A DNA stretch of 64,000 nucleotides from Desulfoluna sp942491485 (lineage in GTDB: Bacteria; Desulfobacterota; Desulfobacteria; Desulfobacterales; Desulfolunaceae): the NCBI GenBank assembly GCA_942491485.1, contig CALOAX010000011.1:186001-250000 (forward strand), written 5' to 3'. The notes under the pieces are model-generated. The model had not been told where the DNA came from, did not search any database, and worked only from the letters and a program-made list of their open reading frames with translations. A program made the translations under genes and the position numbers. Shown here in pieces: positions 34,592 to 43,844 of the stretch. Position 1 is the stretch's first letter, and the number at the start of each line of letters is the position of its first letter.

Positions 34592-35254
34592 CTATGCCAT
34601 GGTCCCCACCGTATCAGGAACAATAAGATCTGCCTCGGTTTTTTCGACCACCTCCTCCACAGTCACCCCCGGAGCGGTCTCTTTGAGGACCAGGCCATCT
34701 TGGGTCACCTCCAGGACGGCCAGCTCGGTGACGATGAGGTTGGCTTCCCCCACGGCCGTCAGAGGCAGGCTGCACCGCTTGAGGATCTTGGATTCCCCTT
34801 TTCGGTTGGTGTGATCGGTGGCAATGATCACTTTTTTCGCCCCGGTGCACAGGTCCATGGCGCCCCCCATGCCCGGCACCATTTTACCGGGAATGATGTA
34901 ATTGGCGATGTTGCCCTGCTGATCCACCTCTAAGGTTCCAAGAACCGTGGCGTTGATATGCCCTCCCCGGATAATCCCGAATGAGGTGGCACTGTCAAAA
35001 AAGCACCCGCCGGGCAGAATGGTCACGGGCTGGTTGCCGGCGTTGATCAGATCGGGATCGCTCTCCCCTTCCGCAGGTGCCGGCCCGATGCCGATAAAAC
35101 CGTTTTCCGACTGGAGCAGAACCTCCACGCCTTCCGGAATATAATTGGCCACAAGTGTGGGCATGCCAATGCCGAGGTTCACGATATCGCCATCTTTAAA
35201 CTCCCGTGCAATGCGCCGGGCTATGAGCTCTCTTCCGTTGGGTTTTTCAGCCAT
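34592..35254 (-). CDS. atoA: 3-oxoacid CoA-transferase beta subunit AtoA
   Basis: 220 residues from ATG 35254 (GGGAGGTGTCAC upstream), overlapping atoD by 8 bases. The family 1 CoA-transferase catalytic glutamate lies in LLQSENGFIG near residue 46-55, after NLGIGMPTLVANYIP; GMGGAMDLCTGAKKVI near 125-140 is the second conserved block. With AtoD it moves CoA between acetyl-CoA or succinyl-CoA and acetoacetate or short fatty acids. Cytoplasmic. The operon also has a matching importer (atoE) and regulators (atoSC). Confidence 0.95.
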   Translation of the reverse strand: MAEKPNGRELIARRIAREFKDGDIVNLGIGMPTLVANYIPEGVEVLLQSENGFIGIGPAPAEGESDPDLINAGNQPVTILPGGCFFDSATSFGIIRGGHINATVLGTLEVDQQGNIANYIIPGKMVPGMGGAMDLCTGAKKVIIATDHTNRKGESKILKRCSLPLTAVGEANLIVTELAVLEVTQDGLVLKETAPGVTVEEVVEKTEADLIVPDTVGTMA

Positions 35255-35912
35255 GTGACACCTCCCCTGCCTGTACAACAGCATCTACAAATATTCCGGG
35301 TAGCATCACATGGTCAGGATCCATGGTCCCCGTGTCCTCGATGTGCTCGGCTTCCACGATGACGTACTCGCAGGCCATGGCCATGAGGGGATTAAAGTTC
35401 TGGGCCGACTTCCGGAAAATAAGGTTCCCGGACCGGTCAGCACGGTGCGCCTTGATCAGGGCCACATCACCCTTGATGGGGGGCTCCAGTAGAAAGTCCC
35501 GCCCGTCCACGGTGATCTTCTGCTTGCCGTTCTCCACCTCGGTCCCCACACCCGTGGGGGTGAGAATCCCCCCAAGGCCGACACCTGCCGCGCGAATCCG
35601 CTCAGCCAGGGTCCCCTGGGGGACAAGAACCGCCTCGAGTGCTCCTTCGGTCATGGCCTTGCCGAATTCCGGGTTGAGCCCCACATGGGAGGCGTAAAAG
35701 GTTCTCACAGATCCCTGGCGCACCAGCTTGCCCGCCCCCTTGCCGGGGACACCGGCATCGTTGCAAATGATGGTCAGATCCGAGAGGTTCTTCTCCACCA
35801 CGGCATCCACCAGCATCTCAGGGGTCCCCACCGTCATAAATCCGCCAACCATTATGACGGCACCGCTTGTTATATCCTGAACCGCCTGGTCCAGTGTTTT
35901 CACTTTGTTCAT
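35247..35912 (-). CDS. atoD: 3-oxoacid CoA-transferase alpha subunit AtoD
   Basis: 221 residues from ATG 35912 with GGAGG 7 bases upstream. The in-frame extension to 36080 is read-through of an intergenic repeat and is rejected. Features: AVQDITSGAVIMVGGF (glycine-rich CoA-binding loop) near residues 8-23 and TPTGVGTEVENGK near 117-130, both conserved in the alpha subunit. Pairs with AtoA. 299 bases separate it from atoE, mostly repeat. Confidence 0.95.
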   Translation of the reverse strand: MNKVKTLDQAVQDITSGAVIMVGGFMTVGTPEMLVDAVVEKNLSDLTIICNDAGVPGKGAGKLVRQGSVRTFYASHVGLNPEFGKAMTEGALEAVLVPQGTLAERIRAAGVGLGGILTPTGVGTEVENGKQKITVDGRDFLLEPPIKGDVALIKAHRADRSGNLIFRKSAQNFNPLMAMACEYVIVEAEHIEDTGTMDPDHVMLPGIFVDAVVQAGEVSHG

Positions 35913-35969
35913 AGAAAAGCCTCCAAAGGCCATCTTGTAAGTCATGTGATTCAAACTGAAAAAAAACTT

Positions 35970-36190
35970 GCCTCCGGCAGGCAGGGGATAAATCCCCTGC
36001 ACCCCAGGTTCGCGAATGCTCCCTCGCCTTCGTTCCTCAGGCTCATCACATTCGCTGACGGGCTTCGCCCGTGGCAACATTGAAGGCTGACGCTGCCCGC
36101 GGCGAACGCCCTTGCGAATTGACCCGAGGAACGAGGGACAAAACGCAAGGGCAACCCCCTTTCGAGGTGGCTCACCTCGCCGCCGGAGGC
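35970..36190 (-). repeat. Modular GCCTCCGGCGGC element, 221 bp
   Basis: On the minus strand the unit opens with GCCTCCGGCGGCGAGG at 36190 and a GAGGTGAGCCACCTC hairpin, then two CGTTCCTCGG/CGAGGAACG hairpins and ACGGGCGAAGCCCGT, and ends with AGGGGATTTATCCCCT and CCTGCCGGAGGC at 35970. It fills the atoE-atoD gap and begins about 20 bases after the atoE stop. Confidence 0.75.
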
Positions 36191-36211
36191 AAAAGCCCTT
36201 TGCTCTTTCCC

Positions 36212-37540
36212 CTACAGAAACATCAACACGGTGCAGGTCACGACACCACCCCAGATAAGGGCCACGGTGCAGTAGCCCATGATGTCACGAATGGTGAGAC
36301 CGGCGATGCCGAGGAGGGGCAGAGCCCAGAAGGGCTGAATCATGTTGGTCCAGGCATCGCCCCAGGCGATGGCCATGGCTGCTTTACCCAGGGGAACACC
36401 GAGCTGCTGGGCTGCAGGCATCACGATGGGGCCCTGGACCGCCCACTGCCCGCCACCAGACGGAACAAAGAAGTTCACGATCCCTGCGGAGAGGTAGGTG
36501 AAGAAGGGGAAGGTGGTGGGAGTCGAGACCTCCACAAACCACTGAGAGATGGAGGCGGCAAGACCCGAATGCACCATCATCCCCATGATCCCGGCATATA
36601 AGGGGAACTGCAGCACGATGCCGCCGGTGTTCTTGATGGCATCGTTCATGACACGCAGGTAGTTGGCCGGGGTCTTGTGAAGGATGATCCCGGCAAAGAG
36701 AAAAATGAGGTTGACGCTGTTGAGCCCCAGCTTTCCGCCGTTGGCAAAATAGTAAAGAATGTAACCGAAGCCCATGGCTCCCAGGAGCATGGAGACCACC
36801 ATGGAGTTTTCCAGTTTTTCTGCAGGAGTCATCTCAGACCGCGGCTTTAAGGGTACTTCAACATGCTCGTCGGCAAACAGAGCGGGGTCGGCTTCCACCA
36901 CGTCCTCTTCTCTGGGCATCATCATCTTGTTGATGATGGGAAGGGAGACGAGGAGGATCACGCAGATGAGAAGGTTCTGCCAGGCGAAGATGGTCTCGGA
37001 GACCGGAATCTGCATGCCGCCGGTGATCTTGGCCATGAACCCTTTGGCGTCAGCCACCTTGAGGGGAATGGAGCCGGAAAGCCCTGCGTGCCAGACAATA
37101 AAGCCGGTGTAAGCAGAGGCCACGAGAAGGCCGTAGTGAACACCCTTGACCTTTTGGACCATCTCACGGGCCAGAAGAGCCCCGACGATGAGGCCAAAAC
37201 CCCAGTTGACCCAACAGGCAATCAGCGCCACAAAGGTGGTGACCATGATGGCCTGACTCGGTGTTTTGGCAACACTGGCGATGGATTTCAGAAAGGACTC
37301 CACCACCTTGGTTTTGGCCAGGGTGTGGCCGGTGACCAGCACAAGCACCATCTGCATGGCAAAGGCGAGCAGCTTCCAGAAGCCTTCACCCCAATACTTT
37401 ACCATGGCAACGGGCGTTTGGCCCTGAAAAATCATCCCGAAAATAAAGACAATAAACGTTAGAATGGCGGCAAAAAGAAAAGCGTCCGGCAGCCAGCGAC
37501 GAACGATCTTGCTGAAAAATGCAGCGAGGCCTCGTATCAT
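36212..37540 (-). CDS. atoE: Short-chain fatty acid transporter AtoE
   Basis: 442 residues from ATG 37540 with GGGAGAG 6 bases upstream; the longer frame to 37711 has no support. About ten or more hydrophobic segments. Conserved features include WVNWGFGLIVGALLARE and the family motif FFVPSGGGQWAVQGPI, followed by GDAWTNMIQPFWALP. It should import acetoacetate, butyrate or related acids across the inner membrane for activation by AtoDA. A sigma-54 promoter lies about 95 bases upstream. Confidence 0.94.
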   Translation of the reverse strand: MIRGLAAFFSKIVRRWLPDAFLFAAILTFIVFIFGMIFQGQTPVAMVKYWGEGFWKLLAFAMQMVLVLVTGHTLAKTKVVESFLKSIASVAKTPSQAIMVTTFVALIACWVNWGFGLIVGALLAREMVQKVKGVHYGLLVASAYTGFIVWHAGLSGSIPLKVADAKGFMAKITGGMQIPVSETIFAWQNLLICVILLVSLPIINKMMMPREEDVVEADPALFADEHVEVPLKPRSEMTPAEKLENSMVVSMLLGAMGFGYILYYFANGGKLGLNSVNLIFLFAGIILHKTPANYLRVMNDAIKNTGGIVLQFPLYAGIMGMMVHSGLAASISQWFVEVSTPTTFPFFTYLSAGIVNFFVPSGGGQWAVQGPIVMPAAQQLGVPLGKAAMAIAWGDAWTNMIQPFWALPLLGIAGLTIRDIMGYCTVALIWGGVVTCTVLMFL

Positions 37541-37632
37541 AAGTATCTCTCCCTTGATGTGGTGCGCCCCAGGAACTGCCTTGTTCCTAAGTCGCATCGT
37601 TTTTTGGAAATCCGCGTTTAACAAGGGAGTTA

Positions 37633-37648
37633 GCAGCATGTGTGCCAA
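37633..37648 (-). promoter_or_regulatory. Sigma-54 promoter of atoE
   Basis: Minus strand TTGGCACACATGCTGC: TGGCAC at -24, CTGC at -12, with exactly 10 bases between GG and GC. It points toward atoE, with an expected start near 37621 and a leader of about 80 bases. Fits control by the neighbouring AtoC-type activator. Confidence 0.75.
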
Positions 37649-37754
37649 AATTACCCACCTGGCGCAACACACTTTATTTACATGGAAATTCAAAACGTGA
37701 CACTGAGACATTCAGGGGTAACCGATTGGACAGGTGTGCAATCTTAAGGAATAG

Positions 37755-37773
37755 CTGTGTAATAGTTACACAG
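37755..37773. promoter_or_regulatory. Palindromic upstream activator site for AtoC
   Basis: CTGTGTAATAGTTACACAG is a perfect inverted repeat with 8-base arms and a 3-base spacer, about 107 bases upstream of the sigma-54 promoter. This is where an enhancer for an AAA+ activator dimer is expected. Inference; no second copy found. Confidence 0.6.
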
Positions 37774-37786
37774 AAAAAAGACAATG

Positions 37787-38125
37787 GCCTCCGGCGGCCC
37801 TGCCGGGGGCCAAACTTTTGAAAAGTTTGACAAACAGGTTTTAAAAGCCATTCGCCTGTTTTAAGGAGTATAGCTTTTACTCGGTCCGGCAGCACGATCA
37901 TGAAACGTGCCATAAAGACTTCCCTGGCAGTTCAGGCAACCTGTACAGTTGGAAAAATGAAATCGAAGGAGCTGTCGTTATGACAATAAAAAGAAACAGG
38001 CCTCTTTCCGAAACGGGTTGCCCTATGTCACCCTCCACGCGAATGCCTCGATAGTGGTTGTATGACGGTGACCTCTACGCATTCGCCACAGGGTTTCAAG
38101 GTGCCCTCACCTTGCCGCCGGAGGC
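37787..38125 (-). repeat. Modular GCCTCCGGCGGC element, about 339 bp
   Basis: Minus strand opens at 38125 with GCCTCCGGCGGCAAGG directly after the atoC stop and closes at 37787 with a type B end (CAAACTTTTCAAAAGTTTGG, then CCCCCGGCAGGGCCGCCGGAGGC in two parts). The middle (about 37860-38080) is longer than in other copies and shows no gene. The rest of the 592-base atoC-atoE gap holds the atoE regulatory sites. Confidence 0.6.
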
Positions 38126-38132
38126 CACTTTT

Positions 38133-39512
38133 TTAGCTTTGCTTCAGCCCGTATTTTTCGATCTTGTAGATCAGGGCCTTTCGGCTCATTTTCAGCTTCT
38201 CTGCGGTCTTCACCCTGTTCCAACCGGTCTCATCGAGAGCATTTTGCAGAATATCCGCCTCCACCCCTTCCATCATCTCTTTCAGGGAGCCCCCCTTAAT
38301 GCCAAGGACGGGTACCGCGGCTCCGGCATTCAAGCCCTGGAGGGAGACAGGCAGGTCCTCTGACATGATGACGCCACCCTGCCCCATAACCACGGCACGT
38401 TCCACGGCATTTTCCAGCTCACGGACGTTGCCGGGCCAGGCGTAGCCGGAAAGTTGGCTGAAGGCGTCCTCGGAGACCTGCTGAACCTGTTTTCCCGTCT
38501 CTTCGTTGCAGCGGGAGATAAAATGATCCACGAGAAGAGGGATGTCCTCCCTGCGGTCCCTTAGTGGGGGGATGGAAATCTGAACCACGTTCAGCCGGTA
38601 GTAAAGGTCCTCCCGAAACCGACCCTCCCGGATGGATTCGGACAGGTCTTTGTTGGAAGCCGCAATAACCCTGACATCGGCCAGAATCGGCTGCATGCCA
38701 CCCACGCGCTGAAACTCACGATCCTGGAGCACGCGTAAAAGCTTTGCTTGAAGGTTCGGGCTCATCTCACTGATTTCATCGAGGAATATTGTGCCTCCGG
38801 CAGCCAATTCGAACTTGCCTTTCTGGCGATTAACCGCCCCGGTAAAAGAGCCCTTTTCATGGCCGAAAAGCTCGCTCTCCAGAAGCCCTTCGGGGATGGC
38901 GGCGCAGTTGAGGTTCACCATGGGCCCCTGACTTCGGATGCTGTTGTAATGAATGGCCTTGGCCACCAGCTCCTTACCGGTGCCGCTCTCCCCTTGTATC
39001 AACACGGTTGTGTTGGTGGGGGCCACACGGCCGATGCTTTTAAAAACCTCCTGCATGCCCGCCGACTTCCCGATGATGTTGTTGATGGAGTAACGGGTTC
39101 TCACCACCTTCCTTAAGGTTTCCACCTCGCGGGTCAGGCTTTGAATCTCAAGGCCACGCTTGACGGTCAGGATGATTTCAGCGTTGTTAAAGGGCTTGGA
39201 GATGTAGTTGTAAGCCCCAAGCTTCATGGCCTCCACGGCGGTGTCCACCCCGGCAAAGGCGGTGGTCATGATCACCGGCACTTCGGGCCATTTGTCGCGC
39301 ATGATGCGAAAGGCATCCATGCCGCTCATCACCGGCATGCGAATATCCATAAGCACCAGATCGGCCGGCCCCTCTTCCATAAAGGCGAGGGACTCCTTTC
39401 CGTTGGCTGCCTGAAAGCAGAGAAAGCCCTCCATTTTTAAAATCTCCGTAAGGAGAATGCGGACGTGGGCCTCATCGTCCACCACAAGCACTCGCTTCTT
39501 TTTTACCGCCAT
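38133..39512 (-). CDS. atoC: AtoC-type sigma-54 response regulator
   Basis: 459 residues: receiver domain (about 1-120, phospho-site Asp in LVLMDIRMP), sigma-54 AAA+ domain with Walker A GESGTGKE and the sigma-54 contact loop GSFTGA (GAFTGA variant), and a C-terminal Fis-type helix-turn-helix (TGWNRVKTAEKLKMSRKALI). It should bind the palindrome near atoE and open the sigma-54 promoter when phosphorylated by the kinase encoded 5 bases upstream. Ser in place of Ala in the loop is a common variant. Confidence 0.95.
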   Translation of the reverse strand: MAVKKKRVLVVDDEAHVRILLTEILKMEGFLCFQAANGKESLAFMEEGPADLVLMDIRMPVMSGMDAFRIMRDKWPEVPVIMTTAFAGVDTAVEAMKLGAYNYISKPFNNAEIILTVKRGLEIQSLTREVETLRKVVRTRYSINNIIGKSAGMQEVFKSIGRVAPTNTTVLIQGESGTGKELVAKAIHYNSIRSQGPMVNLNCAAIPEGLLESELFGHEKGSFTGAVNRQKGKFELAAGGTIFLDEISEMSPNLQAKLLRVLQDREFQRVGGMQPILADVRVIAASNKDLSESIREGRFREDLYYRLNVVQISIPPLRDRREDIPLLVDHFISRCNEETGKQVQQVSEDAFSQLSGYAWPGNVRELENAVERAVVMGQGGVIMSEDLPVSLQGLNAGAAVPVLGIKGGSLKEMMEGVEADILQNALDETGWNRVKTAEKLKMSRKALIYKIEKYGLKQS

Positions 39513-39517
39513 GAAAC

Positions 39518-40993
39518 CTACTCTCCACCACCAGTGGGCAGAACCACCCGGAACCGGGTGCCCTCCCCTTCGCTGCTCTCTACCTCCAGCACACCGTGAT
39601 GGAGATCCACTATCTTCTGGACCACGGCAAGCCCTAAGCCCGTGCCATTGTCCCGCGTTGTAAAGAAAGGATCAAACAGGCGGTCGATATGCCCGGGTTC
39701 AATGCCTTTCCCATCATCTTCCACCATCACGGCCACGCCGCCTTCCACCACCATGCTCTCCACCCGGATATGCCCACCCTCTTCCACCGCCTGAATGGCG
39801 TTGATCAGCAAATTCAGAAAAACCTGCTTGATCTGCTCCTGATCCACCACCACCTGGGGCAAATTATCCCCATAAGACATCTCAATCTCCACATGGTGCT
39901 GGGTGGCGTTGAGATTCACCAGAAGCAGTGTGTCGGCCAGGATCTGGTTGATATCAATGGCAAGGGTCAGGGAATCGCAGGGCCGCGCGTAATAAAGCAG
40001 CTCTCCCACCATCTTGTTGAGGCGGTCCACCTCTTTTACGATTATGTTGGTGTAGTTCCGCCGGGAGTCCCCCTCCTCCAGCCCTGTTTCAATAAGCTGC
40101 ACAAATCCCTTGATAGAGGTCATGGGGTTTCGAATCTCATGGGCAACGCCCGCGGCAATTTCCCCCAGGGCCGCCAAGCGATCCGTGCGTTGCATCTGCT
40201 CTTCGATGCGACGCCTCGCTTCCAGGCCTTCGGCAAACTCATTCACCGATACAGCGATCTCCCCCAGCTCGCCTCCCATGGGGGCAATCCGATGGGTGAC
40301 ATCACTTTCAATGCGTTTGATGCCCCGCTTTATCTCCCCGATGCGGGACGCCACAGCCTGGGCAATAAAGGCCGTGCCGGCAAAAGAGAAGGCTATCCCA
40401 ACGGCGATGGCCACATAAAAGGGGTAGAGCATCTTCCGGACCTGGTCGTTGATGTTATCCACGAGCTCATTGGACCAGATATACCCGATCACCGCGCCAC
40501 CGCGATTGATAGGTTGCATGCAGTTCATGATCTCACCCCGGACAAGACGGGCCGTCTGAACCCGCGGCATGCCCGTGGCCATCACCTCCCGCCCTTTATG
40601 CCCCTGGCTTATGGCCTGCCCCACTTTATGCCCAAGGCTGTCACTGGGCCCGTAGGTGATAATGGAATCGAGGGCCATGGAATAATACCCCACCCCCACC
40701 CCCGGCTCGGATGCCGCCACCTGATCCGTAAAAAAAGCAAGGCGCCGGTTTAAGCCGGCAATTTTTTCATCCCGAGTTGCACCGGCAAGACCTTCCCGCG
40801 CCAGAATGTCATCAAAGGTGCCCTCAAGGGCGACGTCCAGAAGACGCGCCAGGGCAAACAGCTTGCTCTGTTTCTCCTGGAGCAGGGCGTGCTCCGCCTC
40901 GCGCATCAGCACCAGCCCGGTGCCGACGGAGGAGACCACGATGATAAGGGACATGAAAAGGAAGATAAAAATACGAATGGGGATACGTCTCAT
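39518..40993 (-). CDS. atoS: AtoS-type sensor histidine kinase
   Basis: 491 residues. Membrane spans near 8-30 and 178-200 flank a periplasmic sensor of PDC/Cache type (about 31-175, with GVGYYSMALDSIITYGPSD). A HAMP-like segment follows, then the phospho-accepting H-box VAHEIRNPMTSIKGF and an HATPase domain with N-box LLINAIQAV, GKGIEP and GTGLGLAVVQ. It likely senses a short-chain acid and phosphorylates AtoC. atoS and atoC are co-transcribed. Assignment to the ato pathway rests on neighbours. Confidence 0.9.
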   Translation of the reverse strand: MRRIPIRIFIFLFMSLIIVVSSVGTGLVLMREAEHALLQEKQSKLFALARLLDVALEGTFDDILAREGLAGATRDEKIAGLNRRLAFFTDQVAASEPGVGVGYYSMALDSIITYGPSDSLGHKVGQAISQGHKGREVMATGMPRVQTARLVRGEIMNCMQPINRGGAVIGYIWSNELVDNINDQVRKMLYPFYVAIAVGIAFSFAGTAFIAQAVASRIGEIKRGIKRIESDVTHRIAPMGGELGEIAVSVNEFAEGLEARRRIEEQMQRTDRLAALGEIAAGVAHEIRNPMTSIKGFVQLIETGLEEGDSRRNYTNIIVKEVDRLNKMVGELLYYARPCDSLTLAIDINQILADTLLLVNLNATQHHVEIEMSYGDNLPQVVVDQEQIKQVFLNLLINAIQAVEEGGHIRVESMVVEGGVAVMVEDDGKGIEPGHIDRLFDPFFTTRDNGTGLGLAVVQKIVDLHHGVLEVESSEGEGTRFRVVLPTGGGE

Positions 40994-41964
40994 GAAAACA
41001 CAGCCATTTCAGTGGTTGATGGGGTTGTTCGAACGTAAACGTAACATTCCATAACGATGCCTTCTATGGTTAAAGTGGCCCAAAAAAATGCCTCCGGCGG
41101 CAAGGTGTGCCACCTTGAAAGCAGGTTGCAAATGCGCTTTGTCCTTCGTTCCTCAGGCCAAATCACATTTGCTTTAGGTTTTAGGTTGACCCAAGATTTT
41201 TTTTTAAAGACCTGTTTGGGAACCCCACTCTTTCAGATCAGGCAAAAGGTTGGCCCCCGGCAGGGCCGCCGGAGGCATCTTTAACCTGGCTGCCTCCGGC
41301 GGCAAGGGTGGCGAAGCCACTTAGGCAAAAACACCTTGAAAGAAATTTCGCTACGGAGACTTTTTATGCCGTCGTCCCCAGCTGTCAGATAAGTCGGAGC
41401 CACCGTGTCGTATTACAACCAAGTCACAGGTTTCACTTCATACGACCGAATGACCGGGGATCCATGTATGGGTTCCGACACAACTTGGTATTTGCTTTGA
41501 CAGTTGACGTTCACCGGCAGCACGCAGGACAATCTGACCGGCATACCGATACAAGCGCAAAGGCCTTCAAGGGTCCCATTTTGCCCCATTAAACCCAAGC
41601 CCCCCGACGTTGTAAATACTTTTCCAGGCATCAACCTCCCCAGGCTGCCTGCCCCTCGACCCAACTCACACGTTTATAAGAGCAGGGCCCACCCCGAAAC
41701 ACCATACCAGAACCAAACCACGGAAATAACACGACATCATACAAGCTGTCACCACCCCCATAAAATATCAAAAAGACCCGCAGGGCAATCGCATTTACAT
41801 TTAGCCACAGGGAACATAGCCCATGAACGTTTTCTTGAGCCGAGCCTCGAATGGTTGCATGATTGCCCTTGCCTATAACGCGACACATATAAGTAGCTTG
41901 TATTACACTTTTTTTAGATCACTTTTTAATGAAAAAATTCTAGACATTCTACCTTGATTGCTGT
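40994..41964. other. 971-base gap upstream of the insertion sequence
   Basis: Holds a complete modular repeat at 41090-41276 and a further single end at 41292-41303. From about 41330 to 41960 I see no supported gene; short frames on both strands lack recognisable features or ribosome sites. The last 90 bases before the transposase become AT-rich and should contain the left end of the insertion sequence. Confidence 0.5.
41090..41276 (+). repeat. Modular GCCTCCGGCGGC element, 187 bp
   Basis: Opens with GCCTCCGGCGGCAAGG and an AAGGTGTGCCACCTT hairpin, has a GCAAATG...CGTTCCTCAGG...CATTTGC stem, then a type B right end (GACCTGTTTGGG, GGTTGGCCCCCGGCAGGG) closing with GCCGCCGGAGGC at 41265-41276. 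Lies upstream of atoS; a second left end follows at 41292. Confidence 0.75.
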
Positions 41965-43199
41965 ATGTATATATTAACAAATATACACATATTAATCAGG
42001 GAGATACGTAATATATTGGACGCATCAAGAACCACATCAATCGAAACTCATTTTGGACATTTAACAGAACCTCGCCGCCACAACAAAAAGCACAACTTGA
42101 TTGATATTATAACAATTTCTATCTGTGCAATCATATGTGGGGCAGATACGTTTGAACAGATAGCCGACTACGGAGTATCTAAGGAAAAATGGTTCAAGCG
42201 CTTTTTAAGATTAGACCACGGGATCCCCTCCCATGATACATTCGGTCGAGTATTCAGCCGATTGGACCCAAAAGAGTTCCAACAAAGCTTTATCCATTGG
42301 ATTCAATCCATCCAGACCATCATGAGTGGTCAAGTGGTGGCTATAGATGGAAAAACTTTAAGGCGTTCCCATGATATGGCTTCGGACACAAAAGCCATTC
42401 ACATGGTTAGTGCTTGGGCTTCAAAAAATCGGATGGTTCTTGGACAGATCAAAACAGAAGAAAAATCAAACGAGATAACAGCCATTCCACTGTTATTGAA
42501 AATGCTCGATATTTCAGGTTGTACAGTAACAATTGATGCAATGGGGTGTCAGAAAAATATTGCATCAGCCATTAAGGAGAACGATGGAGAATATGTCTTA
42601 TCCCTCAAAGGAAACCAAGGCACCCTTCACAGCGATGTAAAACTTTTCTTCGATGATTGCGTTAATAATAGCTTTCAGGACGTTACCCATGATTTTCATG
42701 AGACAGTTGATGGGGATCACGGTCGAGTCGATATTCGAAAATATTGGACAGTTTCAGAGATTGATTGGCTCCATAATAAAGATGCATGGACCGGTTTGAA
42801 AACCATTGGCATGGTCACAAGAGAGCGACATATAAAAGGCCAAGTAAGCATAGAGACAAGCTTCTTTATAAGTAGCCTAAACTGTGATGCATCTATTATT
42901 GGATCTGCTGTCCGTGATCATTGGGGCATTGAAAATTCCGTTCATTGGTCACTTGATATATCTTTCAGGGAAGATGAGTGTCGGATCAGAAAAGACCACG
43001 CTCCTGAAAATTTCGCAACGTGCCGTCATATTGCACTAAATTTACTTCGCAACGAAAAAAGCACCAAAGGCAGCATAAAAACAAAACGTCTGCGCGCTGG
43101 TTGGGATAACGCCTACCTTGCTACGGTTATCAATACGTAAATTTTAAAACTTCCCGAACTGAAAGCGGCGGGATAGATACTTTACATGCGTTGGCCCTG
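41900..43199 (+). mobile_element. ISAs1-family insertion sequence
   Basis: One transposase gene, AT-rich against GC-rich surroundings. The right end is taken as the inverse of CAGGGCCAACGCATGTAAAG, reading outward to 43199, which resembles ISAs1-family terminal repeats. I could not find a matching left repeat between 41680 and 41964, so the left boundary is only approximate and the element may be damaged there. No target duplication could be defined. Confidence 0.7.
41965..43140 (+). CDS. ISAs1-family (H-repeat) DDE transposase
   Basis: 391 residues. N-terminal DDE-associated domain: NLIDIITISICAIICGADTF then EKWFKRFLRLDHGIPSHDTFGRVFSRLDP in two parts (core GIPSHDTFGRVF). The catalytic core has VVAIDGKTLRRSHD (first Asp), TVTIDAMGCQKNIA (second Asp) and the C-terminal DHWGIENSVHWSLDISFREDECR with the Glu. 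All motifs are intact and the length is normal, so it may be active. The true start may lie a few codons downstream of ATG 41965. Codon use is AT-rich, unlike the neighbours. Confidence 0.95.
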   Translation: MYILTNIHILIREIRNILDASRTTSIETHFGHLTEPRRHNKKHNLIDIITISICAIICGADTFEQIADYGVSKEKWFKRFLRLDHGIPSHDTFGRVFSRLDPKEFQQSFIHWIQSIQTIMSGQVVAIDGKTLRRSHDMASDTKAIHMVSAWASKNRMVLGQIKTEEKSNEITAIPLLLKMLDISGCTVTIDAMGCQKNIASAIKENDGEYVLSLKGNQGTLHSDVKLFFDDCVNNSFQDVTHDFHETVDGDHGRVDIRKYWTVSEIDWLHNKDAWTGLKTIGMVTRERHIKGQVSIETSFFISSLNCDASIIGSAVRDHWGIENSVHWSLDISFREDECRIRKDHAPENFATCRHIALNLLRNEKSTKGSIKTKRLRAGWDNAYLATVINT

Positions 43200-43418
43200 A
43201 AAAGACCCGGCTGTTATGTTGACACCCCTTCCCAGACCCGTTAACATAGAGCCCTTTATAAAAGGGGTGTTGGCCACCCTCTTTCTCGGAGTACCACGGG
43301 TCCCCAGCGACCGCGATTTGCCTCCCACACCACGAGTGGCCTGCACCGTTCAGCCGGACCGAACCGTTTATATTCACCGGCGGTTATATTATTTGGAACA
43401 GCCTCGGAGGCTTAAAGC
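43200..43418. other. Gap between the insertion sequence and the NIL-ferredoxin gene
   Basis: No supported gene. A 77-residue minus-strand frame covers most of it but has no ribosome site or known motif. The region should hold the promoter for the NIL-ferredoxin and mnmA genes. Confidence 0.4.
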
Positions 43419-43844
43419 GTGCAATCAAAAATACTTATCCTGAGATTTCCCAAGGAGTCCAGCCCTGAGCCGGTGGTCTGCTACCTTGCCAGAGACTATG
43501 AACTGACCTTTGCCATATTGCATGCCAATATCTTTCCCCGCCGGGAAGGGATGATGGTTCTGGAGTTGAAGGGCACCCGTGAAAACTTCAAAAACGGCCT
43601 CGAGTATCTCAAAAGCAAGGGAATCAAGGTCAGCCGCTCCGACCAAGAGGTCACCCGCGAAGAAGAGCGGTGCACCCACTGCGGTGCCTGCACCTCCGTC
43701 TGCCCCACAAACGCTCTTTCCATCAAACGCCCCTCCATGGAGGTGATCTTTGACCTGGAAAAATGCAGTGCGTGTGAACTTTGCGTTCCCACCTGCCCCA
43801 CCCGCGCCATGAAGGCCAACCCCAAGGATAAGAATTTCTTCTAA
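43419..43844 (+). CDS. NIL-domain 2[4Fe-4S] ferredoxin
   Basis: 141 residues. Residues about 1-75 form a NIL domain (beta-alpha fold, LEYLKSKGIKV at its end). Two cluster motifs follow: CTHCGACTSVCP and CSACELCVPTCP, each CxxCxxCxxxCP. NIL-ferredoxins are linked to sulfur transfer, for example homocysteine synthesis in methanogens. The stop overlaps the mnmA start (TAATG), so it is translationally coupled to a tRNA thiolase. A role as electron or sulfide partner in tRNA thiolation is inferred from this. Confidence 0.9.
   Translation: MQSKILILRFPKESSPEPVVCYLARDYELTFAILHANIFPRREGMMVLELKGTRENFKNGLEYLKSKGIKVSRSDQEVTREEERCTHCGACTSVCPTNALSIKRPSMEVIFDLEKCSACELCVPTCPTRAMKANPKDKNFF

Noticed and set aside
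35912..36080. N-terminal extension of AtoD
   Set aside because: The codons fall in a 221-bp repeat; ATG 35912 has a strong ribosome site and matches the family start.
39689..40753. 354-residue plus-strand frame across atoS
   Set aside because: His/Pro-rich antisense frame to a clear histidine kinase.
43144..43377. 77-residue minus-strand frame next to the insertion sequence, considered with 41413-41664 as halves of a gene split by the insertion
   Set aside because: The two frames do not join into a recognisable protein, neither has a ribosome site, and the first runs into the insertion sequence right end.
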